A DNA stretch of 55,077 bases. It comes from DASUZB01 sp036377075. GTDB lineage: Bacteria > Actinomycetota > CALGFH01. The notes under the pieces were generated by a model, which searched no databases, had not been told where the DNA came from, and saw only the letters and a list, made by a program, of their open reading frames with translations. The position numbers and the translations under genes were made by a program. Where the stretch lies: positions 1 through 55,077 of the forward strand of contig DASUZB010000120.1 of NCBI GenBank assembly GCA_036377075.1, read 5' to 3'. Of the stretch, positions 1 to 8,132 are shown one piece after another; the stretch's first letter is position 1; every line of letters begins with the position of its first letter.

Positions 1-120
1 GGTCACCTCGGTCTGGTCGTGCGCCTGCCGGTCGGCGGCCGGCTGGTCACCGCAGGCGCCGGCCGCCATGACGAGCAGGGCGAGCAGGCACGACCGCCAG
101 GAAGGCCGCTGAGCTGCCAT
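1..120 (-). CDS. Lipoprotein, N-terminal part only (cut by window edge)
   Basis: The minus strand from 120 downwards reads ATG followed by 39 codons without a stop, running off the window. The peptide begins MAAQRPSWRSC, continues with a hydrophobic stretch (LLALLVMAAG) and a lipobox AGAC, then turns polar (GDQPAADRQ). This is a textbook type II signal peptide: Arg near the N-terminus, hydrophobic core, Cys at about residue 24. The mature protein would be lipid-anchored on the outer face of the membrane. Nothing of the functional domain is visible, so no role can be given. It is too short for ordinary gene callers at a contig edge. Confidence rests on the lipobox and the open frame. Confidence 0.6.
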   Translation of the reverse strand, partial: MAAQRPSWRSCLLALLVMAAGACGDQPAADRQAHDQTEVT

Positions 121-216
121 GTCGGACCTCGGGAGGGCACGGGGTCAGGACGATCGGCGCAAGGTATTCGATCGTCGCTCTCCAGGCAACTCAGTCGTGC
201 GGCGGAGCAGCAACCC

Positions 217-1485
217 CTAGCTCAGGGCGAGCACGACCAGGGTCTGGTTGTGGAACCCGCTGATGCCGTGGGTCCGCGCGATCTCCCCGTAGGTGTAGAA
301 GCCGGCGACGGGTGCCCCGTCGGCGTGCTGGGCGACCCGGTCGATCTCGTGCCTGATGCCCTCCTCGCCGAGCACCCCGCGCCGGGCGATGCAGTCGAAC
401 GCGAGCAGCCCCACCGCCGGGGCGCCGTCGAGCTGCGCCAGCGCGTCGTTGCAGGCGCTGTCGGTCGCCTCGAGCACCGACTCCTCGTCGCCCTCCATGA
501 ACCAGGCGAGGCCGCCCTGGGGCACCTCGGCGATGCAGCCGAGCGAGCGGTCGGAGAAGTCCGCCTCGCCGACGAAGCGCACCTCCTCGCCGCTGCGGCG
601 GCTCAGCCCGAGCGGGTGGGTGAGGGCGAAGTGGGTGAAGGCGGCCGGGTCCGAGCGCGCCTCCTGCGGCGCGCCGAGGCGCTCCAGGTAGACGTCGAGC
701 GCCGGCTGGTCGTCGAGCGAGTAGACCCGGTTGTTGGCGCTGCTGGTCACGAGCATCGGCTCGCCCGCCTTGCGCCAGCCGTGGCGCACGCCGATGCCGA
801 ACGGCGCGTCGGAGCCGACCGCCGCCGACACCACCGCGTCGGTCAGGACCCGGTCGCCGTAGAGCTGCGCGGTCTGGCGCATGCGCAGGTCGTCACCGGC
901 GCAGCCGCCCACCAGCGGCACGGCCGCGCCGAGCACGCCGTAGGCGCCACGGACGATCTCCTGCTGGTCGCCGGCGAGGCCGTCGGTGAGCAGCAGCACG
1001 ATGCGGTGCTGCTGGTCGCCGATGGTCTCGATGCAGGCGGCCGCCTCGGCGCCCGCGTCGCGCAGGCGCGAGGACACCCCGGTCGCGACCGCGGTCCCCA
1101 CCGAGAAGCCCTCGCCGCCGAGGGCGACCACCACCACGCTGGCGTCGCCGGGGCCGCTGGTGGCGATCTCGCCAGCGGTCGAACAGCCGATCAGGGGCAG
1201 GCCGCCCGAGCTCTGGTTGATCGAGGCGAGCAGGGCGTGGAGGTCGTAGGCGTCGGAGCAGAACACCAGCAGGAGCTTGCCGTCGCCGGCCTGCAGCGCC
1301 TGCTCGGTGGCGATCGCGCCGGCCGCGCTCGCGTCGGCGGCGTCTGACTGGCCGACGGCCACCCAGCGGGGGCCCGACCCGGAATCCGCGAAGTTCGTGT
1401 CCATGCCGACAGGATCGGGCCGATCGTGGTAGCGCTTGAGCACCTCGGACCCGTGCGCTCGTTTTACTTTCGACGTGAGCGTCAC
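217..1485 (-). CDS. FIST domain sensory protein
   Basis: 422 residues with the two-part FIST architecture. FIST_N is at about residues 55-250 (VGQSDAADA, LLLVFCSDAYD, PLIGCSTAGEIATSGP, VVVVALGG) and FIST_C at about 265-410 (THPLGLSRR, CIAEVPQGG, CNDALAQLDG, GFYTYGEIA near the end, HNQTLVVLAL). FIST proteins are predicted small-ligand (amino-acid) sensors that usually work with signal-transduction partners; here no kinase or cyclase is adjacent. The GTG start at 1485 is chosen because an AGAAGGAGG Shine-Dalgarno lies 6 nt upstream; an internal ATG at 1404 has none. It is divergent from the FG-GAP/GDPD gene, with about 42 bp between the two starts, so their promoters must overlap or lie inside each other's 5' ends. 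Confidence 0.88.
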   Translation of the reverse strand: MTLTSKVKRAHGSEVLKRYHDRPDPVGMDTNFADSGSGPRWVAVGQSDAADASAAGAIATEQALQAGDGKLLLVFCSDAYDLHALLASINQSSGGLPLIGCSTAGEIATSGPGDASVVVVALGGEGFSVGTAVATGVSSRLRDAGAEAAACIETIGDQQHRIVLLLTDGLAGDQQEIVRGAYGVLGAAVPLVGGCAGDDLRMRQTAQLYGDRVLTDAVVSAAVGSDAPFGIGVRHGWRKAGEPMLVTSSANNRVYSLDDQPALDVYLERLGAPQEARSDPAAFTHFALTHPLGLSRRSGEEVRFVGEADFSDRSLGCIAEVPQGGLAWFMEGDEESVLEATDSACNDALAQLDGAPAVGLLAFDCIARRGVLGEEGIRHEIDRVAQHADGAPVAGFYTYGEIARTHGISGFHNQTLVVLALS

Positions 1486-1527
1486 GTATCCTCCTTCTGA
1501 GTAGTTCGTGGGGGCTTGGGGGATACG

Positions 1528-3552
1528 GTGGGCGCAAGCCGGGCAAGGTCGGCGGCGCTCGCGCTCGGCCTCTCGCTCTCGCTGGCGCTGTGCCTGGCGG
1601 AGGTCGGATCGCGCTCATCCGCGGCCGCGGTCGCGCGCTCGCCGAGCCGCCGGGCTCCGGTGGTCGACGGCGCCGCCGCCCCCAGCGCCGTCCCCACCGC
1701 CCTGACCGCGCTGGTGGCCGACTTCGACGGCGACCACCGCTCCGACCTCCTCTGGTACGGGCCGGGAGGCCGGCCCGACCACCTCTGGCTCGGGCGGCCC
1801 GACCGGGCGTTCGTCGGCGCCCCGGTCACCGTGCGCGGCCACTACCGGCCGCTGGTCGGCGACTTCGACGGCGACCACCGCGCCGACGTCCTCTGGTACG
1901 GTCCCGGCGCCGCGCGCGACGTGCTCTGGCTGGGGCACGCGGGTGGCCGCTTCGCCGCCAGGGCGCTGACCGTCGCCGGCAGCTTCGAGCCGTTCGTCGC
2001 CGACTTCGACGGCGACCACCGCGCCGACGTCTTCTGGTACGCGCCCGGCACCGCCGCCGACCTGGTCTGGTACGGCCGTGCCGGCGGCCACTTCAGCGCC
2101 CGCGCCGCCGCCGTCGGGGGCACCTTCCAGCCGCTGGTGGCCGACTTCAACGGCGACGGGCGCCGCGACGTCTTCTGGTACGCGCCCGGCGCCGCCCCCG
2201 ACTCCCTGTGGCTGGGGCTGGCCGGCGGCGGGTTCCGCTCCAGCCCGGTGGCGGTCGGCGGCACCTACCGGCCGCTGCTCGGCGACTGGAACGGCGACCG
2301 CGCCGGCGACATCTTCTGGTACGGGCCGGGCGCCGACCCCGACGCGCTCTGGTTCGGCCGCCGCGACGCGGGCTTCACCTTCCGATCGGCAAGCATCATC
2401 GGCACCTACCAGCCGTTCACCGGCGACTTCGACGGCGACCACCGCCGCGACATCGCCTGGTACGCGCCCGGCGCCGCCGCCGACTCGGTCTGGTACGGCG
2501 GCGCCGGTGGGGCCTTCGCCTCCAAGCGGGTGACCGTGGTGTCGAGGTTCCAGCCGCAGGTCGGCGACTTCGGCGGCGACGGCCGCAGCGACGTCCTCTG
2601 GTACGCGCCCGGCGACCCCGACGACGTCCTCTGGTTCGGCCTCGCCTCCCGGCGCTTCTCCTCGCGCGCCACCACCGTGGACATCGGCCACACCCGCGCC
2701 CTGCCGCTGCGTCCGGCGACGATCGCCGGCCGCTTCGACCCCTACGGCTTCGTCGCCCACGCCATGGGCTCGGTCGGCCGCCACACCTACACCAACAGCC
2801 TGGAGGCGTTCCAGCGCAACTACCGACGCGGCTTCCGGGTGTTCGAGACCGACGTGGTGCGCCTGGCGGACGGCACCGCGCTGCTGGCCCACACCGGCCT
2901 GGAGGCCAACTACGGCCTGCACAAGCCGTTCAAGCGGGCCACCTGGGCGGACCTGCGCGGCCACAAGTACCTGGGCAGGTACACCATCCTGCGGAGCCAG
3001 GACCTGGTCAGCCTGCTGCGCCGCCACCCGGACGCCTACGCGATCCTCGACTCCAAGTACGCCGAGTTCCAGATCTACAAGCGGTTCCTGCACCAGGCAC
3101 GGGAGCGCAGCGTGCGCGAGCGCATCTTCCCCAACGTCGTCGACCAGGCGATGCTCAACGCCCTGCGCACCCTCTACCCGCTGCAGAACTACGTCCTGGC
3201 CCTCTACCGGACGCAGTACCACAACCGCTACGACGACCCGGTGGTGGTCGACTTCGCCCGCCGCAACCGCGCGCCGGCGGTGGCGATGTGGTGGCGCACG
3301 CGCAACCCGAAGCTCAGCCTCAACGCCAACCACTTCCAGAACCGCCGCTACACCGCCGCGTTCGTGCGCGCCCTGAAGGCCGCGGGCGCGGTCGCCTACG
3401 TCCACAGCATCGACTCCGCGGCGGTCGCGCGGCACTTCAGGGCCCTGCGCGTCGCCCTCTTCTCCAACGAGCCGTTCCCGCCGCTCGGTCCCGGCACCAC
3501 CCCGCCGCAGCTCCTGGTGCCGCGGTTCGAGCGCGGCGTCAGCGCGGCGTAA
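1528..3552 (+). CDS. Secreted FG-GAP/VCBS repeat protein with C-terminal GDPD-like domain
   Basis: 674 residues from GTG 1528, chosen because a GGGGG run precedes it; TTG 1516 in the same frame is an alternative. The N-terminus is a signal peptide (ALALGLSLSLALCLA). Seven repeats of about 46 residues follow, each with a Ca-binding-like core such as DFDGDHRAD followed by W-Y-x-P-G; these should fold as a beta-propeller. From about residue 410 the fold changes to a glycerophosphodiester phosphodiesterase-like TIM barrel: AHAMGS...TNSLEAF, FRVFETDV, GTALLAH, then AILDSKY. This matches the H / E-x-D / H metal-site order of GDPD, although the first motif is HAMG rather than HRG. Probably an extracellular phosphodiesterase displayed on a propeller; substrate unknown. 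It overlaps the 3' end of the convergent RibD-like gene by 14 nt. Confidence 0.8.
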   Translation: MGASRARSAALALGLSLSLALCLAEVGSRSSAAAVARSPSRRAPVVDGAAAPSAVPTALTALVADFDGDHRSDLLWYGPGGRPDHLWLGRPDRAFVGAPVTVRGHYRPLVGDFDGDHRADVLWYGPGAARDVLWLGHAGGRFAARALTVAGSFEPFVADFDGDHRADVFWYAPGTAADLVWYGRAGGHFSARAAAVGGTFQPLVADFNGDGRRDVFWYAPGAAPDSLWLGLAGGGFRSSPVAVGGTYRPLLGDWNGDRAGDIFWYGPGADPDALWFGRRDAGFTFRSASIIGTYQPFTGDFDGDHRRDIAWYAPGAAADSVWYGGAGGAFASKRVTVVSRFQPQVGDFGGDGRSDVLWYAPGDPDDVLWFGLASRRFSSRATTVDIGHTRALPLRPATIAGRFDPYGFVAHAMGSVGRHTYTNSLEAFQRNYRRGFRVFETDVVRLADGTALLAHTGLEANYGLHKPFKRATWADLRGHKYLGRYTILRSQDLVSLLRRHPDAYAILDSKYAEFQIYKRFLHQARERSVRERIFPNVVDQAMLNALRTLYPLQNYVLALYRTQYHNRYDDPVVVDFARRNRAPAVAMWWRTRNPKLSLNANHFQNRRYTAAFVRALKAAGAVAYVHSIDSAAVARHFRALRVALFSNEPFPPLGPGTTPPQLLVPRFERGVSAA

Positions 3553-4234
3553 CCGCAGGGCGCCAGCGCAGGAACAGGAAGCCGTCCTGCTCGCACAGCG
3601 AGCGCAGCCGCAGCGGCACGGGCGCGGCCAGGGCAGGCCCGTCGACGAGGCGCTTGGCGTCGCCGCCGACCAGGCTGGGCGCCAGGGTCAGGCACAGCTC
3701 GTCGATCAGCCCGGCCGCGGCGAGCTGCGCGTTGAGGCTGGGACCGCCCTCGCACAGCACCGCGCGGAACCCCATCGCGCCGAGCTCGTCCAGCGCCCTC
3801 GCCAGGTCGACGTCGCGCTCGCCGGCGACCACCACGTCGGCGACCGCGGCGGCCCTGGCGCGCAGCGGCGCCGGCGCCTGCGCGACCGTGACCACGATCG
3901 GCCGCGCCTTCTGGGCGCTGAAGAAGGGTGCCCCCCAGTCGAAGCGGCACGAGCGGGAGACGACCGCGACCGGCACGGAGCTGGGCCCGTAGCGGTCCGC
4001 CCGCATCGTCCCGGCGGCTACCAGGACCACGTCGGCCAGCGAGCGCAGCAGCAGGAACAGCGCCCGGTCGGCGGCGCCGCCGAGGCCGCCGGAGGTGCCG
4101 GCCACCGTGGTCGCCCCGTCGGCGCTGGCGATCATGTTGAGCCGCAGGCTCGGCCTCGGCCCGGCGTCGGGGAGGTCGCCGTAGACGTCCGCCGGGTCGA
4201 CCGGGTCGACCGGCACCGGGTAGAGCTGGCGCAT
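3539..4234 (-). CDS. RibD C-terminal-like (pyrimidine/dihydrofolate) reductase
   Basis: 231 residues. Recognisable RibD_C / bacterial DHFR-like fold: RPSLRLNMIASADGATTV (the N-terminal substrate strand), ALFLLLRSLADVVLVAAGTMRADRYGP, then VLCEGGPSLNAQLAAAGLIDELCLTLAPSLVGG, the family's hallmark EGG..L segment that closes the NADPH site. The fold catalyses NADPH-dependent reduction of ribosylamino-uracil-type substrates in riboflavin synthesis, but stand-alone copies like this often have unknown substrates. There is no deaminase domain and no other rib gene nearby. The ATG at 4234 lies 2 nt after the stop of the upstream gene, so the two are surely co-transcribed and probably translationally coupled. 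Confidence 0.85.
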   Translation of the reverse strand: MRQLYPVPVDPVDPADVYGDLPDAGPRPSLRLNMIASADGATTVAGTSGGLGGAADRALFLLLRSLADVVLVAAGTMRADRYGPSSVPVAVVSRSCRFDWGAPFFSAQKARPIVVTVAQAPAPLRARAAAVADVVVAGERDVDLARALDELGAMGFRAVLCEGGPSLNAQLAAAGLIDELCLTLAPSLVGGDAKRLVDGPALAAPVPLRLRSLCEQDGFLFLRWRPAVTPR

Positions 4235-4236
4235 GG

Positions 4237-5253
4237 CTAGCGCTCCAGCAGCGCCCGGCCGCGGCGCAGGAATTCCAGCGCCGCGGCGCGCTGGTCGTCC
4301 TCGTCCAGCAGCGCGCGCAGCGGCAGGATCGCGCCGCGGAAGGTGCTGGCGTTCCAGAACTCGTCCGCACGAGCCGCGTCGACGTGCTCGGGCAGCACGT
4401 ACAGGTACGGCTCGGGGACGGCCGCGTCCCCCGGCGAGGCGCCGAGGACGACCCGCCGCTGCTCGGACAGGCACTCGAAGGCGGCGTCGAAGTGCTCCGG
4501 CCAGAGCTGCACCCGGCTGGCGTCGACCGAGGCGGGCTCGGCCCGCACCGCCTCGAGCACCGACCAGGCGAAGCCGTACCAGTCGCCGAGCAAGGCGGCG
4601 GCCTCCGGGTCGAGCGGCAGGGGCTCGTCGAGGTCGCCCGGCGCCGGGGTGTCGAAGGGCTCGGCCCAGGCGGTGTCGGGAGGTCCGTCGAGGAGGAGCT
4701 CCGCCGCCTGGTTCAGGCTGCCGACCGGCGCCGCCTCGGCGGTCCCGCCGCGCTGCCGCAGCAGCGTGGTGCCGGCGATGCGCACCTGCTCGTCGGCGCC
4801 GAAGAAGGGCGTGCCGAGCCCGCCGAAGGTGAAGCGCAGGGCCATCTTGCCGTTGGCGTGCTGGCGCGCCGGCGAGACCGCGTAGACGACCAGGCGGTGC
4901 ATGGCCAGCCGCGTCTCGGTGTACGTGGGCGGCGGGGGGCCGAGCCGGCGGTACGCACCCAGCCAGCGCGCGGCCGCCCAGGCGCGCTGCTGGGGCCGGT
5001 CGGTGAGCCACCGCTCCCAGGTGAGCCCGTCCCCGGCGACCGGGCTGACCAGCCGCCGTCCGCCGGTGGCCGGGCCGGCGACCGGGTCGTCGGCGAACCA
5101 CTGCGGGTCGGTGACGGCCGGCGGGGACGGCTCCAGGACGCGCGCGTCGAAGCCGTTGCCGACCAGGTCCTGCGCCTCCCGCCTCGGGTTGCGGGCCAGC
5201 GGCGCTGCCGGGTCGTCTTCCTCGCCGCCCTGGCGCTGGTCATGGGTTGTCAT
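4237..5253 (-). CDS. Conserved hypothetical protein, DUF5996-like C-terminal half
   Basis: 338 residues from ATG 5253 (a GTG at 5292 is possible). The N-terminal third is polar and Pro-rich. The middle contains a THLMHRLVVY-like segment (LAMHRLVVYAVSPARQ) and KMALRFTFGGLGTPFF. The C-terminal third has RVQLWPEHFDAAFE, VLGASPGD and EPYLYVLPE, a pattern I associate with DUF5996-type proteins (WP.HFD...SPGD...PY.YV). No catalytic motif is obvious and the function is unknown. It sits directly upstream of, and coupled to, the RibD-like reductase, suggesting a shared substrate or a two-step reaction. Confidence 0.7.
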   Translation of the reverse strand: MTTHDQRQGGEEDDPAAPLARNPRREAQDLVGNGFDARVLEPSPPAVTDPQWFADDPVAGPATGGRRLVSPVAGDGLTWERWLTDRPQQRAWAAARWLGAYRRLGPPPPTYTETRLAMHRLVVYAVSPARQHANGKMALRFTFGGLGTPFFGADEQVRIAGTTLLRQRGGTAEAAPVGSLNQAAELLLDGPPDTAWAEPFDTPAPGDLDEPLPLDPEAAALLGDWYGFAWSVLEAVRAEPASVDASRVQLWPEHFDAAFECLSEQRRVVLGASPGDAAVPEPYLYVLPEHVDAARADEFWNASTFRGAILPLRALLDEDDQRAAALEFLRRGRALLER

Positions 5254-5375
5254 GCCGTCAGTCTCACATCCCGAGCGCTCGTTTCGCACCACTTCCCGGC
5301 GGTGCCGCCGGCCCGGGTTGCGGCGTGGCGCTATGTTGGACGGCCCGCCCGCGAGCCTTGGCGAAGGGAGGCGCG

Positions 5376-6545
5376 GTGGACCGGACGCCCTGGGGGAAGA
5401 TGGTGCTGGTGTGCGCCGCCGGGGTCCCCGCCGCGATCGCGCTCGGCAAGGTCGGGGTGGTGGGGCCGCTGCTCCGGCCCGACCTGGGCCTGTCGCTGCC
5501 GCAGCTCGGGCTCGCCGTGTCCGCGATCACCGTGGTCGCGGCGCTGCTGGGGACGCCGGCCGGGATCTGGACCGGCGGCAAAGGGCCGCGGCGGACGCTG
5601 CTGGCCGGCCTCGCCGTGATGACCGTCGCCGCCGCCGCCGGCGCGGCGGCCTGGGGGCTCGGGCCGCTGCTCGGCGCCCGCCTGCTGGAAGGCGTCGGCT
5701 TCCTGATGGTGGTGGTCGCGGCGCCCGACCTGCTGGTGCGGTTCAGCCGTGGGGCCGACCGCGCCGCCGCGCTGGCGCTGTGGGGCACGGTGATCCCGAT
5801 CGGCCTGGCCGTCGGCGGCATCGCCGGCGGCGCCCTCGCCCCGGCGCTCGGCTGGCGCGGCTGGCTCGGCGTGACCGCCGTCCTGCCGGCGCTCGCCGCG
5901 CTGGCCGTGGTCGCGGCGATCCCGCGAGACCCGCCGCGGCGGGACGGCGCCAGGGCGCCGCTGCGGCTCGGCGGCCTCGGCGGCACCGCGCTGCTCGCCG
6001 GCGGGTTCTGCGGGCTCTGCCTGGTCGGCATCGCGGTGGTCAGCCTGCTGCCGACCTTCCTGGTCGGCGAGCGCGGCAGCGGCCTCGGCACGGCCGGGGC
6101 GGCGACCGCGGTGGTCGCCTTCGCCAGCGTCCCCGGGAGCCTGGCCGCGGGCTGGCTGCTGCGCCGCGGCGCGGGCCTGCGCCCGCTCAGCGTGACCGTG
6201 CTGGCGATGCCGCTGGCGGCGCTGCCCGCCTTCCGCGCCGGCGGCGCGCTGGCCGTGGCGGTCGCCGCCGCGGCGGCGATCATGCTCGCCAACGGCGTGG
6301 CGGTCGCCGCGGCGTTCGCCGCCGTGCCCGAGGTGGTCTCCGACCCCGGCCAGATCGCCCTGGCGATCGGCGTGATGACGCAGCTCGGCAGCACCGGCAC
6401 GCTGGTCGGCGCGCCGCTGTTCGGCGCCGTCGTCGCCGCGGCGGACTGGTCGGCGTTCGCCCCGCTGCTGCTGGTGGTGACGCTGCTGACCCTCGGCCTG
6501 CTGCTGGTCGCGGGCGCGTGGCGCTCCAGGGCCGCGAGCCCGTAG
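5376..6545 (+). CDS. MFS transporter (12-TM, CynX/NarK-like size)
   Basis: 389 residues, alternating hydrophobic segments consistent with 12 membrane helices. Typical MFS signs: GIWTGGKGPRRTLLAG after TM2 (a degenerate G-x3-D/G-x2-G-R/K-R motif A), GARLLEGVGFLMVVVAAPDLLVR in TM4-5, and the second-half counterpart GSLAAGWLLRRGAG. The GTG at 5376 is chosen because GAAGGGAGG lies 5 nt upstream; the frame is open further upstream but without a ribosome site. Substrate cannot be told. It is divergent from the DUF5996-like/RibD-like pair, with the 122-bp gap (5254-5375) holding both promoters. Confidence 0.85.
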   Translation: MDRTPWGKMVLVCAAGVPAAIALGKVGVVGPLLRPDLGLSLPQLGLAVSAITVVAALLGTPAGIWTGGKGPRRTLLAGLAVMTVAAAAGAAAWGLGPLLGARLLEGVGFLMVVVAAPDLLVRFSRGADRAAALALWGTVIPIGLAVGGIAGGALAPALGWRGWLGVTAVLPALAALAVVAAIPRDPPRRDGARAPLRLGGLGGTALLAGGFCGLCLVGIAVVSLLPTFLVGERGSGLGTAGAATAVVAFASVPGSLAAGWLLRRGAGLRPLSVTVLAMPLAALPAFRAGGALAVAVAAAAAIMLANGVAVAAAFAAVPEVVSDPGQIALAIGVMTQLGSTGTLVGAPLFGAVVAAADWSAFAPLLLVVTLLTLGLLLVAGAWRSRAASP

Positions 6546-6551
6546 CCGCGC

Positions 6552-7535
6552 TCAGTCCGGGCGGCTGTATCCGCCGACCGCCGCCCGGTGCGCCAGCAGC
6601 GCGCCGAGCAGCGCGCCGGCGACCTCCACGACGACGTCGGCGACGGCCGTGTGGCGGCCGTGGAAGAGGAGCTTGCCGGCGGCGAGCGCGACGGCGAGGC
6701 CGGTCGCGGCGAGGGTCGCCGGCAGCGGGCGGACGGGTGGCCGCCGCGCCAGCACCAGCAGGAAGCCGACCACCACGAAGGAGGCGAGGTGCAGGACCAG
6801 GATGGCCCACTCGCCCTTCGACGGGGGAGGGAACGGCTGCACGTGCTCGCTCACGTAGAGGTAGCGCTCCGGGATCACCAGCGCGCCGGGGCGCAGGTAG
6901 TCGACGGCCTGGCCGGGGGTACGGACCACCGCCCTGCGGACCTCGCCCTGCCAGGGGCCGCCCCGGTGGATCGCGTGGGCGAGCGCCAGGTGCGCGCCGG
7001 ACCAGCGGCGCAGGGAGCCCGCCGGCAGGGGCTTGGCGAGCCGCGTCGCGCCGTCGACGTCGACGCGCAGCCCGGTGCCGTCGACCCGCAGCCGCACCGC
7101 GGCGAAGTGGTGCGGCCGCCACACCCCGGGCACGACGAAGGGCGGGGCGCCGTTGCTACGCGACCCGGTGCGGCGCAGCCACACCAGCAGCTTGTCGCGG
7201 TCCTGGCCGATGACGAAGTCGGCGTGCCAGTAGTCGTCGGCCAGCATCATGATCGCGAGCGGGCCGCGGTCGGCCACCCAGGGGCTCGCCTCCAGCTCGA
7301 CCTCGACGCGCCCGCTCGCGCGGGCCTCCGCGAGCCACGAGGGCGTCCCCGCGGTGGTGGCGGTGCTCCACGCGCCGAACCGGAGGGTGCCGGCCGCGGT
7401 CCTGGTGACGGGGTTGGGCAGCACCCGCGGCGGCTCCCACTCGAACGGGTAGTACGCGGTGACGGCCAGCACCACGACCAGCCCGGCCAGCGCGGCGGCC
7501 CAGCCGCGCCCTGGCCGCAGGTGGGTCGGTTGCAT
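6552..7535 (-). CDS. VanZ-like membrane protein with LamG/concanavalin-like insert
   Basis: 327 residues. One N-terminal helix (AAALAGLVVVLAVTAYYPFEW), then about 170 residues of extracytoplasmic beta-rich domain (AGTLRFGAWSTA, GRVEVELEASPW, KLLVWLRRTGS, VPGVWRPHHFAAVRLRVDG) resembling a LamG/concanavalin-A jelly roll, then three C-terminal helices with GEWAILVLHLASFVVVGFLL, the VanZ-like part. VanZ-family proteins occur in teicoplanin resistance and many cell-envelope contexts; those with a jelly-roll insertion may bind wall or exopolysaccharide. It is convergent with the MFS gene (6-nt gap) and divergent from the methyltransferase (27-nt gap). Confidence 0.75.
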   Translation of the reverse strand: MQPTHLRPGRGWAAALAGLVVVLAVTAYYPFEWEPPRVLPNPVTRTAAGTLRFGAWSTATTAGTPSWLAEARASGRVEVELEASPWVADRGPLAIMMLADDYWHADFVIGQDRDKLLVWLRRTGSRSNGAPPFVVPGVWRPHHFAAVRLRVDGTGLRVDVDGATRLAKPLPAGSLRRWSGAHLALAHAIHRGGPWQGEVRRAVVRTPGQAVDYLRPGALVIPERYLYVSEHVQPFPPPSKGEWAILVLHLASFVVVGFLLVLARRPPVRPLPATLAATGLAVALAAGKLLFHGRHTAVADVVVEVAGALLGALLAHRAAVGGYSRPD

Positions 7536-7562
7536 GGCAGCGGAGCCTATAGGCTGGTGGCG

Positions 7563-8129
7563 ATGAACCGCTTCCACCGCCGCTACTGCGGCTCGGCAGG
7601 GTGGGCGCGCACCGTCGAGCACGAGCTGCTGCCCTGGGCGCTCGACGGCGTCGCCCTCGGCGACGACGTGCTGGAGATCGGGCCGGGCCTGGGCGTGACC
7701 ACGCGGCTGCTGGCCGGCCGGGTGCCGCGGCTGACCGCGCTGGAGGTCGACCCGCGCTTCGTCGAGCCGCTCGAGCGCGAGCTCGGCCGTCCCGGGGCGG
7801 TGGACGTGGTGGCGGGCGACGGCGCGGCGATGCCGTTCCCCGACGACCGCTTCAGCGCGGCGGTGTGCTTCACGATGCTGCACCACGTGCCCTCGCCGGA
7901 GCTGCAGGACCGCCTGTTCGCCGAGGCGCACCGGGTGCTGCGCCCTGGCGGCGTGTTCGCCGGCTCCGACAGCCAGCCGAGCCTCCGCTTCCGCCTCATC
8001 CACCTGTTCGACACGATGGTGGTGGTCGACCCGGCGACCCTGCCCGAGCGCCTCGCCGCCGCCGGCTTCAGCGAGGTCGAGGTGCAGCTGCGCCGCTCCC
8101 TCCGCTTCCGGGCGCGCAAGCGCCGGTAG
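7563..8129 (+). CDS. Class I SAM-dependent methyltransferase
   Basis: 188 residues. Rossmann-fold SAM-binding motifs in order: motif I VLEIGPGLGVTT (about residues 40-51), motif II LTALEVDPRF (about 59-68), the post-II acidic VAGDGAAMPFPDDRFSA and motif IV CFTMLHHVPS (Methyltransf_11 type), then RVLRPGGVFAGSD. The C-terminal 40 residues are short and basic (SLRFRARKRR). Substrate unknown; the family includes ubiquinone/menaquinone and small-molecule methylases. The ATG is preceded by GGTGG, a mediocre ribosome site. It stands alone and is convergent with the GH15 gene (3 bp between stops). Confidence 0.88.
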   Translation: MNRFHRRYCGSAGWARTVEHELLPWALDGVALGDDVLEIGPGLGVTTRLLAGRVPRLTALEVDPRFVEPLERELGRPGAVDVVAGDGAAMPFPDDRFSAAVCFTMLHHVPSPELQDRLFAEAHRVLRPGGVFAGSDSQPSLRFRLIHLFDTMVVVDPATLPERLAAAGFSEVEVQLRRSLRFRARKRR

Positions 8130-8132
8130 CCT

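Noticed and set aside
1615..3435. 606-codon minus-strand frame opposite the FG-GAP gene
   Set aside because: Composition (Val/Ala/Glu/Gly/Arg repeats) mirrors the repeats of the real gene; no ribosome site, no known motif.
6552..8003. Long minus-strand frame of 483 codons
   Set aside because: Only the part from ATG 7535 looks like protein; the upstream third is antisense to the methyltransferase and rich in Arg/His/Ala shadows.
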